Shown piece after piece: positions 1 to 8,645 of a DNA stretch of 64,000 bases. Origin of the DNA: Streptomyces nojiriensis (GTDB taxonomy: Bacteria; Actinomycetota; Actinomycetes; Streptomycetales; Streptomycetaceae); the NCBI RefSeq assembly GCF_017639205.1, contig NZ_CP071139.1, positions 2,418,001-2,482,000 on the forward strand, in the 5' to 3' direction. Numbering within the stretch: the stretch's first letter is position 1; each line of letters opens with the position of its first letter. The notes below the pieces were generated by a model, which was given only the letters and a program-made list of their open reading frames with translations, had not been told where the DNA came from and ran no database searches. The translations under genes were made by a program, and so were the position numbers.

Positions 1-157
1 GTACGGCGGCACCGCATTCGGGACAGGTGAAGGAATAGAAAGTCGTCCGCCTGCTCCCGCCGATGGCCAGCCGCAGGGCGCCCGCGTCCAGCTCGAAGCG
101 GGCCCGGCAGTCGGGGCAGGAAGCCTTGAAGGCGACGGGCCCGGACGTTGGCGACAT
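1..157 (-). CDS. Zinc-ribbon protein, 5' part only
   Basis: Only the first 52 codons are inside the window; the 3' end lies beyond position 1. The ATG at 157 follows a GGGAGCG ribosome-binding sequence and lies 14 bases past the pafC stop, so it is probably cotranscribed with pafC. The visible protein begins MSPTSGPVAFKASCPDCRAR and has two CxxC knuckles, CPDC at residues 14-17 and CPEC near residue 46, which is a classic zinc-ribbon arrangement. Family and function are not recognised. In streptomycetes tatA and tatC often follow pafC, so this small protein would sit between the proteasome-linked regulators and the Tat genes. That synteny is from memory, since tatA is outside the window. Confidence 0.75.
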   Translation of the reverse strand, partial: MSPTSGPVAFKASCPDCRARFELDAGALRLAIGGSRRTTFYSFTCPECGAAV

Positions 158-171
158 CGACCGCGCTCCCC

Positions 172-1140
172 TCAGACCTGTTCCCCGTACCCCGCCAGCG
201 CCTCCCGGGCGGCGCTGCGCGCGCTGTCCGCCAGCTCGGCCGGAGCGACGATCCGGCCCTCACGGCCCAGCCGCAGCGCCAGCCGGCGCAACGAGGCCGG
301 GTCCGGGCTGCGCAGGGTGATCCGCAGACCGCCCCCGGTCAGCTCCTCCGCGCTGTCGTGCGGGTAGTACTCGGCGACCCAGCGCCCGCCCGGCCCCACC
401 TCGACCACGACCTCCGGGTCCTCGGCGGCCGGCTGGACCAGGCCCTCGGACAGGTCGCGCGGCTCGATGGCGGGCGGCTCGGCCCGCTCGTCCAGCAGCC
501 GGATCTCCGCGACCCGGTCGAGGCGGAAGGTGCGCCGCGCCTCGGAGAGGTGGCACCAGCCCTCCATGTACGTGTGCCCCACCGCGAAGAGCCGGATCGG
601 GTCGACCGTGCGCTCGGTCAGCTCGTCCCGCGCGGGCGAGTAGTAGCGCAGCCACAGCCGCCGGCGCTCCGCGATGGCCCGGTCGACGTCCGCGAAGACC
701 CCGCCCTCGGACTCGAAGGTCACCGACAGCCGGGAGCTGGCCCCGGCCACCTCGCCCGCGGCCGCCTCCAGCTTGGCCGTGGCCCGCAGCAGGGCGTCCC
801 GGTCGCTCTCGCGCAGCCCGGGCAGGGTGGCCACGGCACGCGCGGCCACCAGCAGCGCGGTCGCCTCGTCGGCGGCCAGCCGCAGCGGCTCGGCGGTGGA
901 CTCCCCCGAGGCGTCGGGGTTGCGCCACCAGATGCGCTCCCCGTCGGTGTCGATGTCGAGCAGGTCCCCGCCCCGGAAACTGGTCCCGCACATGGGCAGC
1001 ACGTCGAGGTCCGAGATCAGCTCGTCCTCCGTGATCCCGAAGGCGCGCGCGACGTCCGCGACGTGCGCACCGGGGCGCTCGCGCAGGTAGGTCACCAGGG
1101 ACAGCATCCGGCGGGTCTGGTCGATGGCGTTGGCAGCCAT
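172..1140 (-). CDS. pafC: WYL-domain transcriptional regulator PafC
   Basis: Predicted 322 aa regulator. It has an N-terminal winged helix (about residues 8-55, in the stretch RRMLSLVTYLRER to DELISDLDVL) and a WYL domain whose core reads YMEGWCHLSEARRTFRLDRV. Homologous PafB and PafC form a heterodimer in mycobacteria that activates DNA-damage genes independently of LexA; that role is inferred here from family and position. The ATG at 1140 is preferred over an upstream in-frame start because GGGGGAG lies about 8 bases before it. It follows pafB with a 106-base gap that contains a GC-rich hairpin, and precedes the zinc-ribbon gene closely. The pafBC pair is separated from pafA by two FKBP genes. 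Confidence 0.9.
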   Translation of the reverse strand: MAANAIDQTRRMLSLVTYLRERPGAHVADVARAFGITEDELISDLDVLPMCGTSFRGGDLLDIDTDGERIWWRNPDASGESTAEPLRLAADEATALLVAARAVATLPGLRESDRDALLRATAKLEAAAGEVAGASSRLSVTFESEGGVFADVDRAIAERRRLWLRYYSPARDELTERTVDPIRLFAVGHTYMEGWCHLSEARRTFRLDRVAEIRLLDERAEPPAIEPRDLSEGLVQPAAEDPEVVVEVGPGGRWVAEYYPHDSAEELTGGGLRITLRSPDPASLRRLALRLGREGRIVAPAELADSARSAAREALAGYGEQV

Positions 1141-1195
1141 GCTGGTACGTCTCCCCCTCAGGGCACGTCTGTGGATGTCGCTCTTGTGCAACGGT

Positions 1196-1214
1196 GCGGC
1201 CGCGGATCGGCCGC
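1196..1214 (-). other. GC-rich hairpin in pafB-pafC gap
   Basis: GCGGCCG at 1196-1202 pairs with CGGCCGC at 1208-1214 around a five-base loop. It lies in the 106-base gap between the pafB stop and the pafC start and has no T tract. It could reduce read-through or stabilise a processed end. It could also be a chance product of the base composition. Confidence 0.35.
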
Positions 1215-1246
1215 CGGGCCCGCGGGCCCCGGAAATCGGGCCCCGG

Positions 1247-2203
1247 TCAGGCCCCGGCGACGGCCCGCAGCCGGTCCACCACGTCCGCCCGCAGGTCGGC
1301 CGGACCGACCACGACGACGTCGGGCCCGAACTCCACCAGCCAGGCGTCCAGCCCGTGCCCGTAGGGGATCTCCAGCTCGTCCCAGCCGTCCCCGCCCTCG
1401 CGCACCGCGGTGGCCTTGGCCCGCAGCGGGTAGCCCGCCCCGGCCCGCAGCCGGATCAGCGCGCTGCGGTCCGCGCTCTCCCCGGCCCAACTCGCCACGG
1501 TCTCCCGCACGGTCACCACGTCCGGCACCTCGGCGGTGTACTTCGCGGCCCGGGAGCGGACCTTGCCCGTGATCCGGGAGAGCCGGAACACCCGCTCCGC
1601 CCCGCGGTCGCGGTCGTAGCCGGCCAGGTACCAGTGGCCGCGCCAGCACTCCAGCGCCCAGGGCTCCACCTGCCGTGTCTCGGGCCGGGCGGCGGTGGAC
1701 TTGCGGTAGTCGAAGACGACCGGCCGGCGGTCCCGGCAGGCCAGCATCAGCGGCTCGAAGGCCGCCTCGTGGACCGGGATGCGCGGCTCGATCGCGCTGT
1801 GCTGCCCCTCGTACGGGTCCTCCGCCTCGGGCATCCCGCCCGCACGCAGCTTCTGCAGGGCCCCGCTGGCGGCCCCCGCCAGCCGCGCCTGCTGCCAGAC
1901 CTTGGCCGCCAGCCCCAGGGCGGCGGCCTCCTCGGCGTCCAGCGAGACGGGAGGCAGCCGGTTGCTGTCCCGGCGGGCCAGGTAACCGGTCTCGCCGTCC
2001 AGGTTCTCCACCGTCTCGATGACGAGGCCGAGTTCACGCAGGTCGTCCTTGTCCCGCTCGAACATGCGGTTGAAGGACTCGTCGTTGCCGGCCTCCATGT
2101 AGGCCTCGATGGAGCCGCGCAACTCCCGCTTGCTGAGCGGCCGGCGGGTCCCCAGCAGACACAGCGCCAGATTCATCAGCCGCTCGGCCTTGGCAATCGC
2201 CAT
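1247..2203 (-). CDS. pafB: WYL-domain transcriptional regulator PafB
   Basis: Predicted 318 aa. It starts at the ATG at 2203 behind GGAAGGGCG; the longer reading frame to 2281 lacks a comparable site. The N-terminal helix-turn-helix covers about residues 5-60 (AERLMNLALCLLGTRRPLSK onward) and a WYL domain contains GHWYLAGYDRDRGAERVFRL at roughly residues 190-210. Together with PafC it should form the actinobacterial PafBC regulator, whose WYL domains are thought to sense a nucleic-acid or damage signal. It is the first gene of a pafB-pafC-zinc ribbon run. A strong U-tract terminator at 2324-2353 isolates it from the FKBP genes upstream, so its promoter should lie in 2204-2320. Confidence 0.9.
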   Translation of the reverse strand: MAIAKAERLMNLALCLLGTRRPLSKRELRGSIEAYMEAGNDESFNRMFERDKDDLRELGLVIETVENLDGETGYLARRDSNRLPPVSLDAEEAAALGLAAKVWQQARLAGAASGALQKLRAGGMPEAEDPYEGQHSAIEPRIPVHEAAFEPLMLACRDRRPVVFDYRKSTAARPETRQVEPWALECWRGHWYLAGYDRDRGAERVFRLSRITGKVRSRAAKYTAEVPDVVTVRETVASWAGESADRSALIRLRAGAGYPLRAKATAVREGGDGWDELEIPYGHGLDAWLVEFGPDVVVVGPADLRADVVDRLRAVAGA

Positions 2204-2323
2204 CGACGCCCTTCCGCCCTTCTCCGTCTGCACATCCGTCGGACCGTCATACGAGCCGCGACCGGATGCGGACGGACCCATTGACCGTTGACCGTACCGC
2301 CCCGGCGCGCCCGGGCAAAAGCG

Positions 2324-2353
2324 AGGGGCCCCCGCCGGACGGCGGGGGCCCCT
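2324..2353 (-). terminator. Intrinsic terminator after FKBP gene
   Basis: A perfect 13-bp stem (AGGGGCCCCCGCC at 2324-2336 with its complement at 2341-2353) has a four-base loop. On the minus strand it is followed by GCTTTTGC, giving a short U run. It lies 22 bases past the stop of the 125-aa FKBP gene and should end that transcript before pafB. Confidence 0.85.
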
Positions 2354-2375
2354 GCACCGATCGCGGATGGCCGGA

Positions 2376-2753
2376 TCAGCCGACCTTGACCAGGTCGCAG
2401 ACGAAGATCAGCGTCTCGCCCGGGGCGATCGCACCGCCCGCGCCACGGTCGCCGTAGGCCAGGTGCGCCGGGATCGTCAGCTTGCGGCGGCCACCGACCT
2501 TCATGCCCTGGACACCCTGGTCCCAGCCGGCGATGACCTGACCGACACCGAGCTGGAACTGCAGCGCGGAACCACGGTTCCAGGAGGCGTCGAACTCCTC
2601 ACCGGTGGAGAAGGCCACGCCCACGTAGTGCACGGAGACAAGGTCGCCCTTCTTGGCCTCCGCGCCGTCGCCGACCCATTCGTCCTTGATCACGAGGTCC
2701 TTGGGGGCGTCGCCCTCAGGGAAGTCGATCTCGGGCTTCTGGAGGTCACTCAC
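2376..2753 (-). CDS. FKBP-type peptidyl-prolyl isomerase, cytoplasmic
   Basis: Predicted 125 aa single-domain FKBP that catalyses cis/trans isomerisation of Xaa-Pro bonds. The GTG at 2753 is chosen because GAGGAG lies 7-8 bases upstream; an ATG five codons earlier would place that same sequence inside the gene. The FKBP core is complete: VHYVGVAF, the active-site segment QVIAGWDQGVQGMKVGGRRK with the ligand-platform Trp, IPAHLAYGDRG, and LIFVCDLVKV at the C-terminus. There is no signal peptide. It lies 43 bases past the FKBP lipoprotein gene, so the two probably form one transcript that ends at 2324-2353. S. coelicolor has the same FKBP pair here (from memory). Confidence 0.9.
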   Translation of the reverse strand: MSDLQKPEIDFPEGDAPKDLVIKDEWVGDGAEAKKGDLVSVHYVGVAFSTGEEFDASWNRGSALQFQLGVGQVIAGWDQGVQGMKVGGRRKLTIPAHLAYGDRGAGGAIAPGETLIFVCDLVKVG

Positions 2754-2796
2754 GGAACTTCTCCTCATACGTACGAAACGGTCAACCGGAACAGTC

Positions 2797-3738
2797 TTAC
2801 ATCACCGCGAGGATGTCGAGGCTGAAGACCAGCGTCGACTTCGCCGGGATGGTGCCCTGCTCCTTGTCCCCGAAGGCCTGGTCCGGCGGGATGACCAGCA
2901 GGATGCGGCTGCCGACCTTCTTGCCGACGATGCCGTCCTTCAAACCCTTGACCGAGAGCTCACCCAGCGGCCAGGTGATCGCCTGGTCACTGGTGTAGGT
3001 GCTCTCGAAGGACTTGTCGTCCTTCCACGTCTTGCCGTTGAACTTGACGACGACGCTGTCGGTGTCCTTCACGACCGCGCCGTCACCCTCCAGGACGTAG
3101 TCCGAGACCAGCTTGGTGGGCTCCGCGGTGTCCTTCGGGACGGTCACGGAGACTTCCTTGCCGTCCGCGTTCGTGCCGACCTTGGGCAGGTCCTTGTTCT
3201 CCTGGGCGACTTCCTTGCCCGTGGCCGAGGCCGGGACGGTCGTGCCCTTGACGATGTCCACGACGAAGACCAGCGTGGCGTTCGGCTTGATCTTCGGGGG
3301 CGAGCCCTGGGCCCCGTAACCGAGCTCCGGCGGGATCACCAGCTCGACACGGCTGCCGACCTTCTGGCCCTCCAGACCCTGGTCCCAGCCCTTGATGACC
3401 GCGCCCGCACCGATGGTCACGTCGAAGGGCGCGGGCCGCCCGAAGCTCTTGTCGAACGAATCGTTGCCGTCCCACACCTGGCCGAGGTAGTGGACCTGCG
3501 CGATGTCGTTCTTCTTGAGCACCTGCCCGGCGCCCTCGCTGATGGTCACCACCTTGAGCTCCTTGGGCGGCGCGCCCTTCCCCTTCGACAGGGTGGGCGT
3601 CTCCCCGAAGGCGGCACCCTTGGTGATCGCGGGAGCCCCGTTCTTCATCTGGGCGGAGTCGGAGCCGCTGTCGTCGCCACACGCTGCGGTCGTCAGCAGC
3701 AGCAGGGGTACGACAAGCAGGCCGGCAAGTCGGCGCAC
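2797..3738 (-). CDS. FKBP-type isomerase lipoprotein, two FKBP domains
   Basis: Predicted 313 aa. It begins with a GTG at 3738 behind GAGGAAC. The N-terminus MRRLAGLLVVPLLLLTTAAC is a lipoprotein signal with the modified Cys at position 20, followed by a Gly/Asp/Ser linker, so the protein should be tethered to the outer face of the membrane. FKBP domain 1 (about residues 80-170) is canonical, with AVIKGWDQGLEGQKVGSRVE. Domain 2 (about 215-312) reads LSVKGLKDGIVGKKVGSRIL at the equivalent place, so the conserved platform Trp is replaced by Leu and that domain may be a non-catalytic or substrate-binding copy. The role is presumably folding of exported proteins. It sits between pafA and the cytoplasmic FKBP. 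Confidence 0.9.
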   Translation of the reverse strand: MRRLAGLLVVPLLLLTTAACGDDSGSDSAQMKNGAPAITKGAAFGETPTLSKGKGAPPKELKVVTISEGAGQVLKKNDIAQVHYLGQVWDGNDSFDKSFGRPAPFDVTIGAGAVIKGWDQGLEGQKVGSRVELVIPPELGYGAQGSPPKIKPNATLVFVVDIVKGTTVPASATGKEVAQENKDLPKVGTNADGKEVSVTVPKDTAEPTKLVSDYVLEGDGAVVKDTDSVVVKFNGKTWKDDKSFESTYTSDQAITWPLGELSVKGLKDGIVGKKVGSRILLVIPPDQAFGDKEQGTIPAKSTLVFSLDILAVM

Positions 3739-3792
3739 GTGTTCCTCAGATCTCAGACGGCAAAGCGGTCGCTCGCCACTCTAAGCCGTGCA

Positions 3793-3825
3793 CAGGGCCC
3801 CGTACGAGAGACGTACGGGGCCCTG
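3793..3825 (-). terminator. Hairpin terminator downstream of pafA
   Basis: A perfect 14-bp stem runs between 3793-3806 and 3812-3825 (CAGGGCCCCGTACG and its complement) with the five-base loop AGAGA. It lies about 40 bases past the pafA stop. There is no long U run, which is common for actinobacterial terminators. Confidence 0.75.
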
Positions 3826-3865
3826 GCGAGGAGTGCGATGTCACACTGCGGCCACTCGGCGGGTC

Positions 3866-5227
3866 CTACATGCCCGCGATCAGCTTCTCCACCCGGTCGT
3901 CCACCGACCGGAACGGGTCCTTGCACAGCACCGTCCGCTGCGCCTGGTCATTGAGCTTCAGGTGCACCCAGTCGACCGTGAAGTCCCGCCGCTGCTCCTG
4001 CGCCCGCCGGATGAAGTCCCCGCGCAGCCGCGCCCGCGTCGTCTGCGGGGGCACCGACTTGCCCTCGAAGATCTTCAGGTCGTTGCAGATCCGCGCCGCC
4101 TGCCCCTTGCGCTCCAGCAGGTAGTACAGCCCGCGCCGGCGGTGGATGTCGTGGTACGCGAGGTCTATCTGGGCCACCCGCGGATTCGACATGGTCATGC
4201 CGTGCTTGGCCCGGTACCGCTCGATGAGCTGGTACTTCATGACCCAGTCGATCTCGGTCCCGATCCGGTCCAGGTCCTCCGCGTCGATCGCGTCGAGCGT
4301 GCGGCCCCACAGCTCCAGCACCTGGTCCACCACCCCGGTACGGATCCCCCGGCGCTCGGCGAAGTCCACCGCCTTCTCGTAGTACTCCCGCTGGATCTCC
4401 AGCGCCGACGCCTCCCGCCCGCTCGCCAGGCGCACCTTGCGCTGACCCGTGATGTCGTGGCTGACCTCGCGGATCGCCCGGATCGGGTTCTCCAGGGTCA
4501 GGTCCCGCATCACCGTGCCCGCCTCGATCATGCGCAGCACCAGGTCGGTGGCCCCGACCTTGAGCAGCATGGTCGTCTCGGACATGTTCGAGTCACCCAC
4601 GATGACGTGCAGCCTGCGGTAGCGCTCGGCGTCCGCGTGCGGCTCGTCCCGGGTGTTGATGATCGGCCGCGAGCGGGTCGTGGCGGAGCTGACGCCCTCC
4701 CAGATGTGCTCGGCCCGCTGACTCACGCAGTAGACCGCACCCCGCGGCGTCTGCAGCACCTTGCCTGCGCCACAGATCAGCTGGCGCGTGACAAGGAACG
4801 GAATGAGAATGTCCGCCAGGCGGGAGAATTCCCCGTGCCGGGCCACCAGGTAGTTCTCGTGGCAGCCGTACGAGTTGCCCGCCGAGTCGGTGTTGTTCTT
4901 GAAGAGATAGACGTCGCCCGCGATTCCTTCCTCGTGCAGGCGTCGTTCGGCGTCGACGAGCAGACCTTCGAGAATGCGCTCGCCTGCTTTGTCGTGAGTG
5001 ACCAACTCGGTCACGTTGTCGCATTCGGGAGTGGCATATTCCGGATGCGAACCCACGTCGAGGTACAGGCGGGCGCCGTTCCGCAGGAAGACATTGCTGC
5101 TGCGGCCCCATGACACAACACGGCGGAAGAGGTAGCGCGCCACTTCGTCAGGAGACAGTCGGCGCTGTCCCCTGAACGTGCACGTGACGCCGTACTCGTT
5201 CTCCAGCCCGAAAATGCGGCGGTCCAT
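3866..5227 (-). CDS. pafA: Pup-protein ligase PafA
   Basis: Predicted 453 aa, the normal PafA length. It ligates the C-terminal glutamate of Pup to substrate lysines using ATP. The fold is related to glutamine synthetase and carboxylate-amine ligases. The N-terminus [14 protein letters not shown] carries the metal/ATP-binding Glu residues, and [15 protein letters not shown] contains the catalytic-base Asp at about position 57. [18 protein letters not shown] and [15 protein letters not shown] are further family signatures. Unlike Dop it lacks the long insertion before the LYLD segment, which separates the two paralogues. Pup in this window already ends in Glu, so PafA could use it directly. 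A TAATGT -10 element only six bases before the ATG suggests a leaderless mRNA. A hairpin terminates it at 3793-3825. Confidence 0.97.
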   Translation of the reverse strand: MDRRIFGLENEYGVTCTFRGQRRLSPDEVARYLFRRVVSWGRSSNVFLRNGARLYLDVGSHPEYATPECDNVTELVTHDKAGERILEGLLVDAERRLHEEGIAGDVYLFKNNTDSAGNSYGCHENYLVARHGEFSRLADILIPFLVTRQLICGAGKVLQTPRGAVYCVSQRAEHIWEGVSSATTRSRPIINTRDEPHADAERYRRLHVIVGDSNMSETTMLLKVGATDLVLRMIEAGTVMRDLTLENPIRAIREVSHDITGQRKVRLASGREASALEIQREYYEKAVDFAERRGIRTGVVDQVLELWGRTLDAIDAEDLDRIGTEIDWVMKYQLIERYRAKHGMTMSNPRVAQIDLAYHDIHRRRGLYYLLERKGQAARICNDLKIFEGKSVPPQTTRARLRGDFIRRAQEQRRDFTVDWVHLKLNDQAQRTVLCKDPFRSVDDRVEKLIAGM

Positions 5228-5233
5228 GACTGA

Positions 5234-5239
5234 ACATTA
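5234..5239 (-). promoter_or_regulatory. Candidate -10 element for leaderless pafA mRNA
   Basis: On the minus strand TAATGT ends six bases before the pafA ATG, the spacing expected if transcription starts at or next to the start codon. No Shine-Dalgarno sequence is visible there. The -35 is not convincing. Base composition around it is AT-richer than the surroundings. Confidence 0.45.
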
Positions 5240-5355
5240 CGCCTTCTGCCCTCTTCTGAAACCGGGTTCGGGAGCGCCGTTTCGATCAGCCCCCCTCAGC
5301 GGGGCGATCGGCACCCCGATCACGGCCCGATCGGCCCATCCGGCGCACCCGCCGA

Positions 5356-6624
5356 TCACGGCGCCGACGGCACCTCCGACGGCACGTCAGGAGCCGTCTC
5401 CGACACACCGTCAGCCGAGCCCGCCACCGCGCGACTGCGCCCGCCGGTTGCCAGCACCCGCTGAGTGACCATCAGAACCAGCAGCGCCGAACCGCCCGCC
5501 ACGCTCGCCACACCGAACCCCGCCGCGGTACCGCCCAGCTCCACCGCCGGCCCCGCCGCCGCCGTACCGATCGCCGCACCCACCCCGAAGAACGTCACCA
5601 GCCACGAGAACGCCTCCGTCACCGTGCCCGCCGGAGCGTGCCGGTCCACCACGATGAACGCACACGCCAGCGCCGGCGCCAGGAACACACCCGACAGCGC
5701 CGACAGCGCCGTCATCGCCACCGCGCCCGGCACCAGCATCAGCGGCAGATAGCAGACCGCCAGCAGAGCCACCAGCGCCCGCAGCCGCCGCTCGGGCGCA
5801 CCGGCCCACTGCCGCGCACCGTAGAACACCCCACCGATCAGCGCACCCAGCCCCAGCGCCGCCATCAGCCAGCCGTACACCGCCTGCCCGCCGTGATCGT
5901 CCGCGTACGCCACACCCGCCACCGTGATCGAGCCCAGCGCCATACCCACGAAGAAGAACGCACCCAGCAGCGCCAGCAGCCCGCGCGAACGCAGCGCCCC
6001 CAGCCAGTGCGCCTCCCGCGGCGCCGAACGCCACTTCCGCGACGGCTCGCTGACCACCACGGACAGCGCGCCCAGCACACCGATCGCGTTCAGCGCCAGC
6101 AGCGCCCCCGCCGGCGACCACATCGCCACGAACAGCGTCACCAGCAGCGGACCGACGGTGAACATGACCTCCTGGGCCACCGCGTCCATCGCGTACGCCG
6201 CGTGCACCTTCTCCTCCTCCTCACGGCCGCCCAGCACCGCCGGCCACAGCGCCCGCAGGCCGCCCTCCAGCGGCGGCGTGAACAGCCCCGCGACCACCAC
6301 CGCGGCGTACGCGGCCACCGCCGACCCCGTACCCGCGAGCGCCAGCCACACCATGCCCAGCGCGGAGACCACCGCGGCCGGCAGCTGCACCCGCGGCTGC
6401 CCGAACAGGTCCACGGCCCGCCCCAGCAGCGGCTGACCCACCGCGTTCGCCAGCCCGTACGCGGCCGCCAGCGCCCCCGCCAGGCTGTAGCTGCCGCCCT
6501 CGGCACGCGTGAACAGCACGATCGCGATCGGCCCCGTGGCATTGGGCAGCCGGCCCACGAGCGTGCCCGCCAGCAGCCTCGCGGCGTGCCTGGTCCTCAG
6601 CAGCTCCGCGTATCCCGCGGCCAT
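5356..6624 (-). CDS. MFS transporter
   Basis: Predicted 422 aa integral membrane protein with about twelve hydrophobic segments, resembling drug or sugar efflux members of the major facilitator superfamily. The ATG at 6624 is preferred to one 12 codons upstream because AGGGGGCG lies 5-8 bases before it. The protein opens MAAGYAELLRTRHAARLLAG and has an MFS-like cytoplasmic loop GQPLLGRAVDLFGQPRVQLP after segment 2. The substrate is unknown. It diverges from a LacI-family gene across a 145-base spacer with palindromes, so that regulator probably controls it. The pair sits inside the Pup-proteasome cluster without an obvious functional link. Confidence 0.85.
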   Translation of the reverse strand: MAAGYAELLRTRHAARLLAGTLVGRLPNATGPIAIVLFTRAEGGSYSLAGALAAAYGLANAVGQPLLGRAVDLFGQPRVQLPAAVVSALGMVWLALAGTGSAVAAYAAVVVAGLFTPPLEGGLRALWPAVLGGREEEEKVHAAYAMDAVAQEVMFTVGPLLVTLFVAMWSPAGALLALNAIGVLGALSVVVSEPSRKWRSAPREAHWLGALRSRGLLALLGAFFFVGMALGSITVAGVAYADDHGGQAVYGWLMAALGLGALIGGVFYGARQWAGAPERRLRALVALLAVCYLPLMLVPGAVAMTALSALSGVFLAPALACAFIVVDRHAPAGTVTEAFSWLVTFFGVGAAIGTAAAGPAVELGGTAAGFGVASVAGGSALLVLMVTQRVLATGGRSRAVAGSADGVSETAPDVPSEVPSAP

Positions 6625-6668
6625 GTCCGCCCCCTTCTGCCCGGATCCAGCCGGGAACAACCGAAGTA

Positions 6669-6696
6669 ATACGTATAACTAGACCGGTCATACGTA
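6669..6696. promoter_or_regulatory. Candidate LacI-family operator in divergent promoter
   Basis: This 28-base stretch holds three overlapping symmetric elements: ATACGTAT (6669-6676), GACCGGTC (6682-6689) and TACGTA (6691-6696). All have the central CG typical of LacI-family operators. It lies between the divergent MFS and LacI-type genes and could serve both. The assignment is inference. Confidence 0.5.
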
Positions 6697-6769
6697 CCAT
6701 GGCCGCAGTCCGCCGGTCCACCCCGCGGACCCCGCCACACCCCCCGACCTCGCACTTCAGGAGCACCCT

Positions 6770-7768
6770 GTGACGAGACCCACCAGCCGCGACGTGGCCA
6801 CCGCCGCCGGGGTCTCCCAGGCCACCGTCTCCCTCGTCCTCGGCGACAAATGGCCCGGCCGCGTCTCCGAACGCACCGCCGCCCACGTCCGCGAAACCGC
6901 CACCCGCCTCGGCTACCGCCCCAACCTCGCCGCCCGCAACCTCCGCCTCGGCACCACCCGCACCGCCCTCCTCGTCGTCCCCGCCCTCACCAACGAATTC
7001 TTCGCCCGCGTCTACACCGGAGCCGCCCGCGTCGCCGCCGAACACGGCTTCGGCGTCGTCCTCTACCCCTCCCCCGACGGCACCGGCCCCGCCCGCGACC
7101 CCTTCGCCTCCGCCCGCGCCGCCCTCGACGGAGTCATCGCCTCCTCCATGGCCGCCCACACCCTCGACGCCATCGGCGGCAACGCACTCCCCCTCGTCAT
7201 GCTCGACAGCGACCCCGCCGCCGACACCGCCGCCGCCCACGTCAACCTCGCCATGGCCGACGGCATGCGCCAGATCACCGAACACCTCCTCGCCCTCGGC
7301 CACCGCCGCTTCCTCCACCTCGCCTCCGCCGTCGACTCCTGGACCTTCGAGACCCGCGCCGAAGCCCTCACCGCCCTCCTGGGCCCCGACACCGAGCTGC
7401 GCACCGTACGGGCCCCCCTCACCGTCGACGCCGCCCGTACGGCCATGGAGACCGCCCTGGCCACCCCCCAGGACCGCCCCACCGCCATCGTCTGCGACGA
7501 CGACATCCTCGCCGCCGGCGCCTGCAAGGCCGCCCGCCGCCTCGGCCTGCGCATCCCCGAAGACCTCTCCGTCACCGGCTTCGACGACCTCGCCCTCGCC
7601 ACCGCCGTCGAACCCGAACTCACCACCGTCCACCTCCCCGCCGAACGCGTCGGCGAACAAGGCATGACCGCCCTCCTCGCCGTCCTCGAAGGCACCCCCT
7701 GGACCGCCCCCGACATCCCCGTCCACCTCGTCGTCCGCGACTCCACGGGCCCCGCCCCGGCGCCGTAG
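6770..7768 (+). CDS. LacI-family transcriptional regulator
   Basis: Predicted 332 aa. The GTG at 6770 follows AGGAGCACCCT. The N-terminal LacI headpiece is clear: SRDVATAAGVSQATVSLVLG is the recognition helix-turn-helix, and LGYRPNLAARNLRLG is the hinge. The rest is a periplasmic-binding-like effector domain (about residues 60-330), including the subdomain motif TAIVCDDDILAAGACKAARR and LSVTGFDDLALA. It probably represses the divergent MFS gene and itself; the ligand is not predictable. It converges on prcA, with a bidirectional hairpin at 7787-7818 between them. Codon use is extremely C-rich at third positions compared with its neighbours, but the reading frame is unambiguous. Confidence 0.93.
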   Translation: MTRPTSRDVATAAGVSQATVSLVLGDKWPGRVSERTAAHVRETATRLGYRPNLAARNLRLGTTRTALLVVPALTNEFFARVYTGAARVAAEHGFGVVLYPSPDGTGPARDPFASARAALDGVIASSMAAHTLDAIGGNALPLVMLDSDPAADTAAAHVNLAMADGMRQITEHLLALGHRRFLHLASAVDSWTFETRAEALTALLGPDTELRTVRAPLTVDAARTAMETALATPQDRPTAIVCDDDILAAGACKAARRLGLRIPEDLSVTGFDDLALATAVEPELTTVHLPAERVGEQGMTALLAVLEGTPWTAPDIPVHLVVRDSTGPAPAP

Positions 7769-7786
7769 CCGGCCGCACACGACGAA

Positions 7787-7818
7787 GCCCCGGCCCGCCG
7801 AGAACGGCGAACCGGGGC
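7787..7818. terminator. Bidirectional hairpin between LacI gene and prcA
   Basis: GCCCCGG (7787-7793) pairs with CCGGGGC (7812-7818), and an inner CGCCG/CGGCG stem closes on the loop AGAA. It lies between the convergent LacI-type gene (stop 7768) and prcA (stop 7835) and should terminate both transcripts. Confidence 0.75.
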
Positions 7819-7834
7819 CCCTCACACACTGCGC

Positions 7835-8599
7835 CTACTCGGCGTCGTCCTCCGGCGCCTCGTCGTTCGACACGGCATCGGCCTGCACCGCCGCCGTCAC
7901 GTCCGCCTCCAGCAACCGCGACAGCTGCCGACCGCGGATCCGCTTGAACTTGCGCTGCTGCGCACGCGTACGGTCCAGCACCGCGACCTCCAGCCGCTCC
8001 GCCGGAATCGTCTTGTCAGCGCCGTTCGCCTGGCTGGACAGCGCCTGCACCGCCAGCTTCAACGCCTCGGACAGGGTCATCCCGTCCTGGTGACGCTGAT
8101 CCAGGAAGGTACTGATCTGCTCGGCATTGCCACCGACCGCGACCGAACCGTGCTCGTCCACGATCGACCCGTCGTGCGGCAGCCGGTAGATCTGGTCACC
8201 CGCGGCGGTCGCACCGACCTCCGCGACCACCAGCTCCACCTCGTACGGCTTCTCACCGGCCGAGGAGAAGATGGTGCCGAGCGTCTGCGCGTAGACGTTC
8301 GCCAGCCCACGGGCCGTCACGTCGTCACGGTCGTAGGTGTACCCGCGCAGATCCGCGTACCGCACACCGCCGATCCGCAGGTTCTCGTACTCGTTGTACT
8401 TGCCGGCGGCCGCGAAGCCGATCCGGTCGTAGATCTCGCTGAACTTGTGCAGCGCACGGGACGGGTTCTCGCCGACGAACACGATGCCGTCGGCGTACTG
8501 CAGCACGACCAGGCTGCGACCGCGGGCAATGCCCTTGCGGGCGTATTCCGCCCGGTCGGCCATGGCCTGCTGGGGTGACACATAGAACGGAGTCGACAC
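7835..8599 (-). CDS. prcA: 20S proteasome alpha subunit PrcA
   Basis: Predicted 254 aa. It forms the outer heptameric rings of the 20S core and gates substrate entry; it is not proteolytic. The GTG at 8599 follows AGGGACGG. The N-terminal gate segment is [20 protein letters not shown], followed by the alpha-type fold ([20 protein letters not shown]) and the region that docks the HbYX-like tail of the ATPase. The acidic tail ([11 protein letters not shown]) is typical of actinobacterial alpha subunits. It starts 46 bases after prcB, with which it is presumably cotranscribed and assembled. Its transcript meets the LacI-gene terminator. Confidence 0.97.
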   Translation of the reverse strand: MSTPFYVSPQQAMADRAEYARKGIARGRSLVVLQYADGIVFVGENPSRALHKFSEIYDRIGFAAAGKYNEYENLRIGGVRYADLRGYTYDRDDVTARGLANVYAQTLGTIFSSAGEKPYEVELVVAEVGATAAGDQIYRLPHDGSIVDEHGSVAVGGNAEQISTFLDQRHQDGMTLSEALKLAVQALSSQANGADKTIPAERLEVAVLDRTRAQQRKFKRIRGRQLSRLLEADVTAAVQADAVSNDEAPEDDAE

Positions 8600-8645
8600 C
8601 GGCTGTCCGTCCCTTTCTTCTGGGCTCCTACGGGGCGGCGGATGG

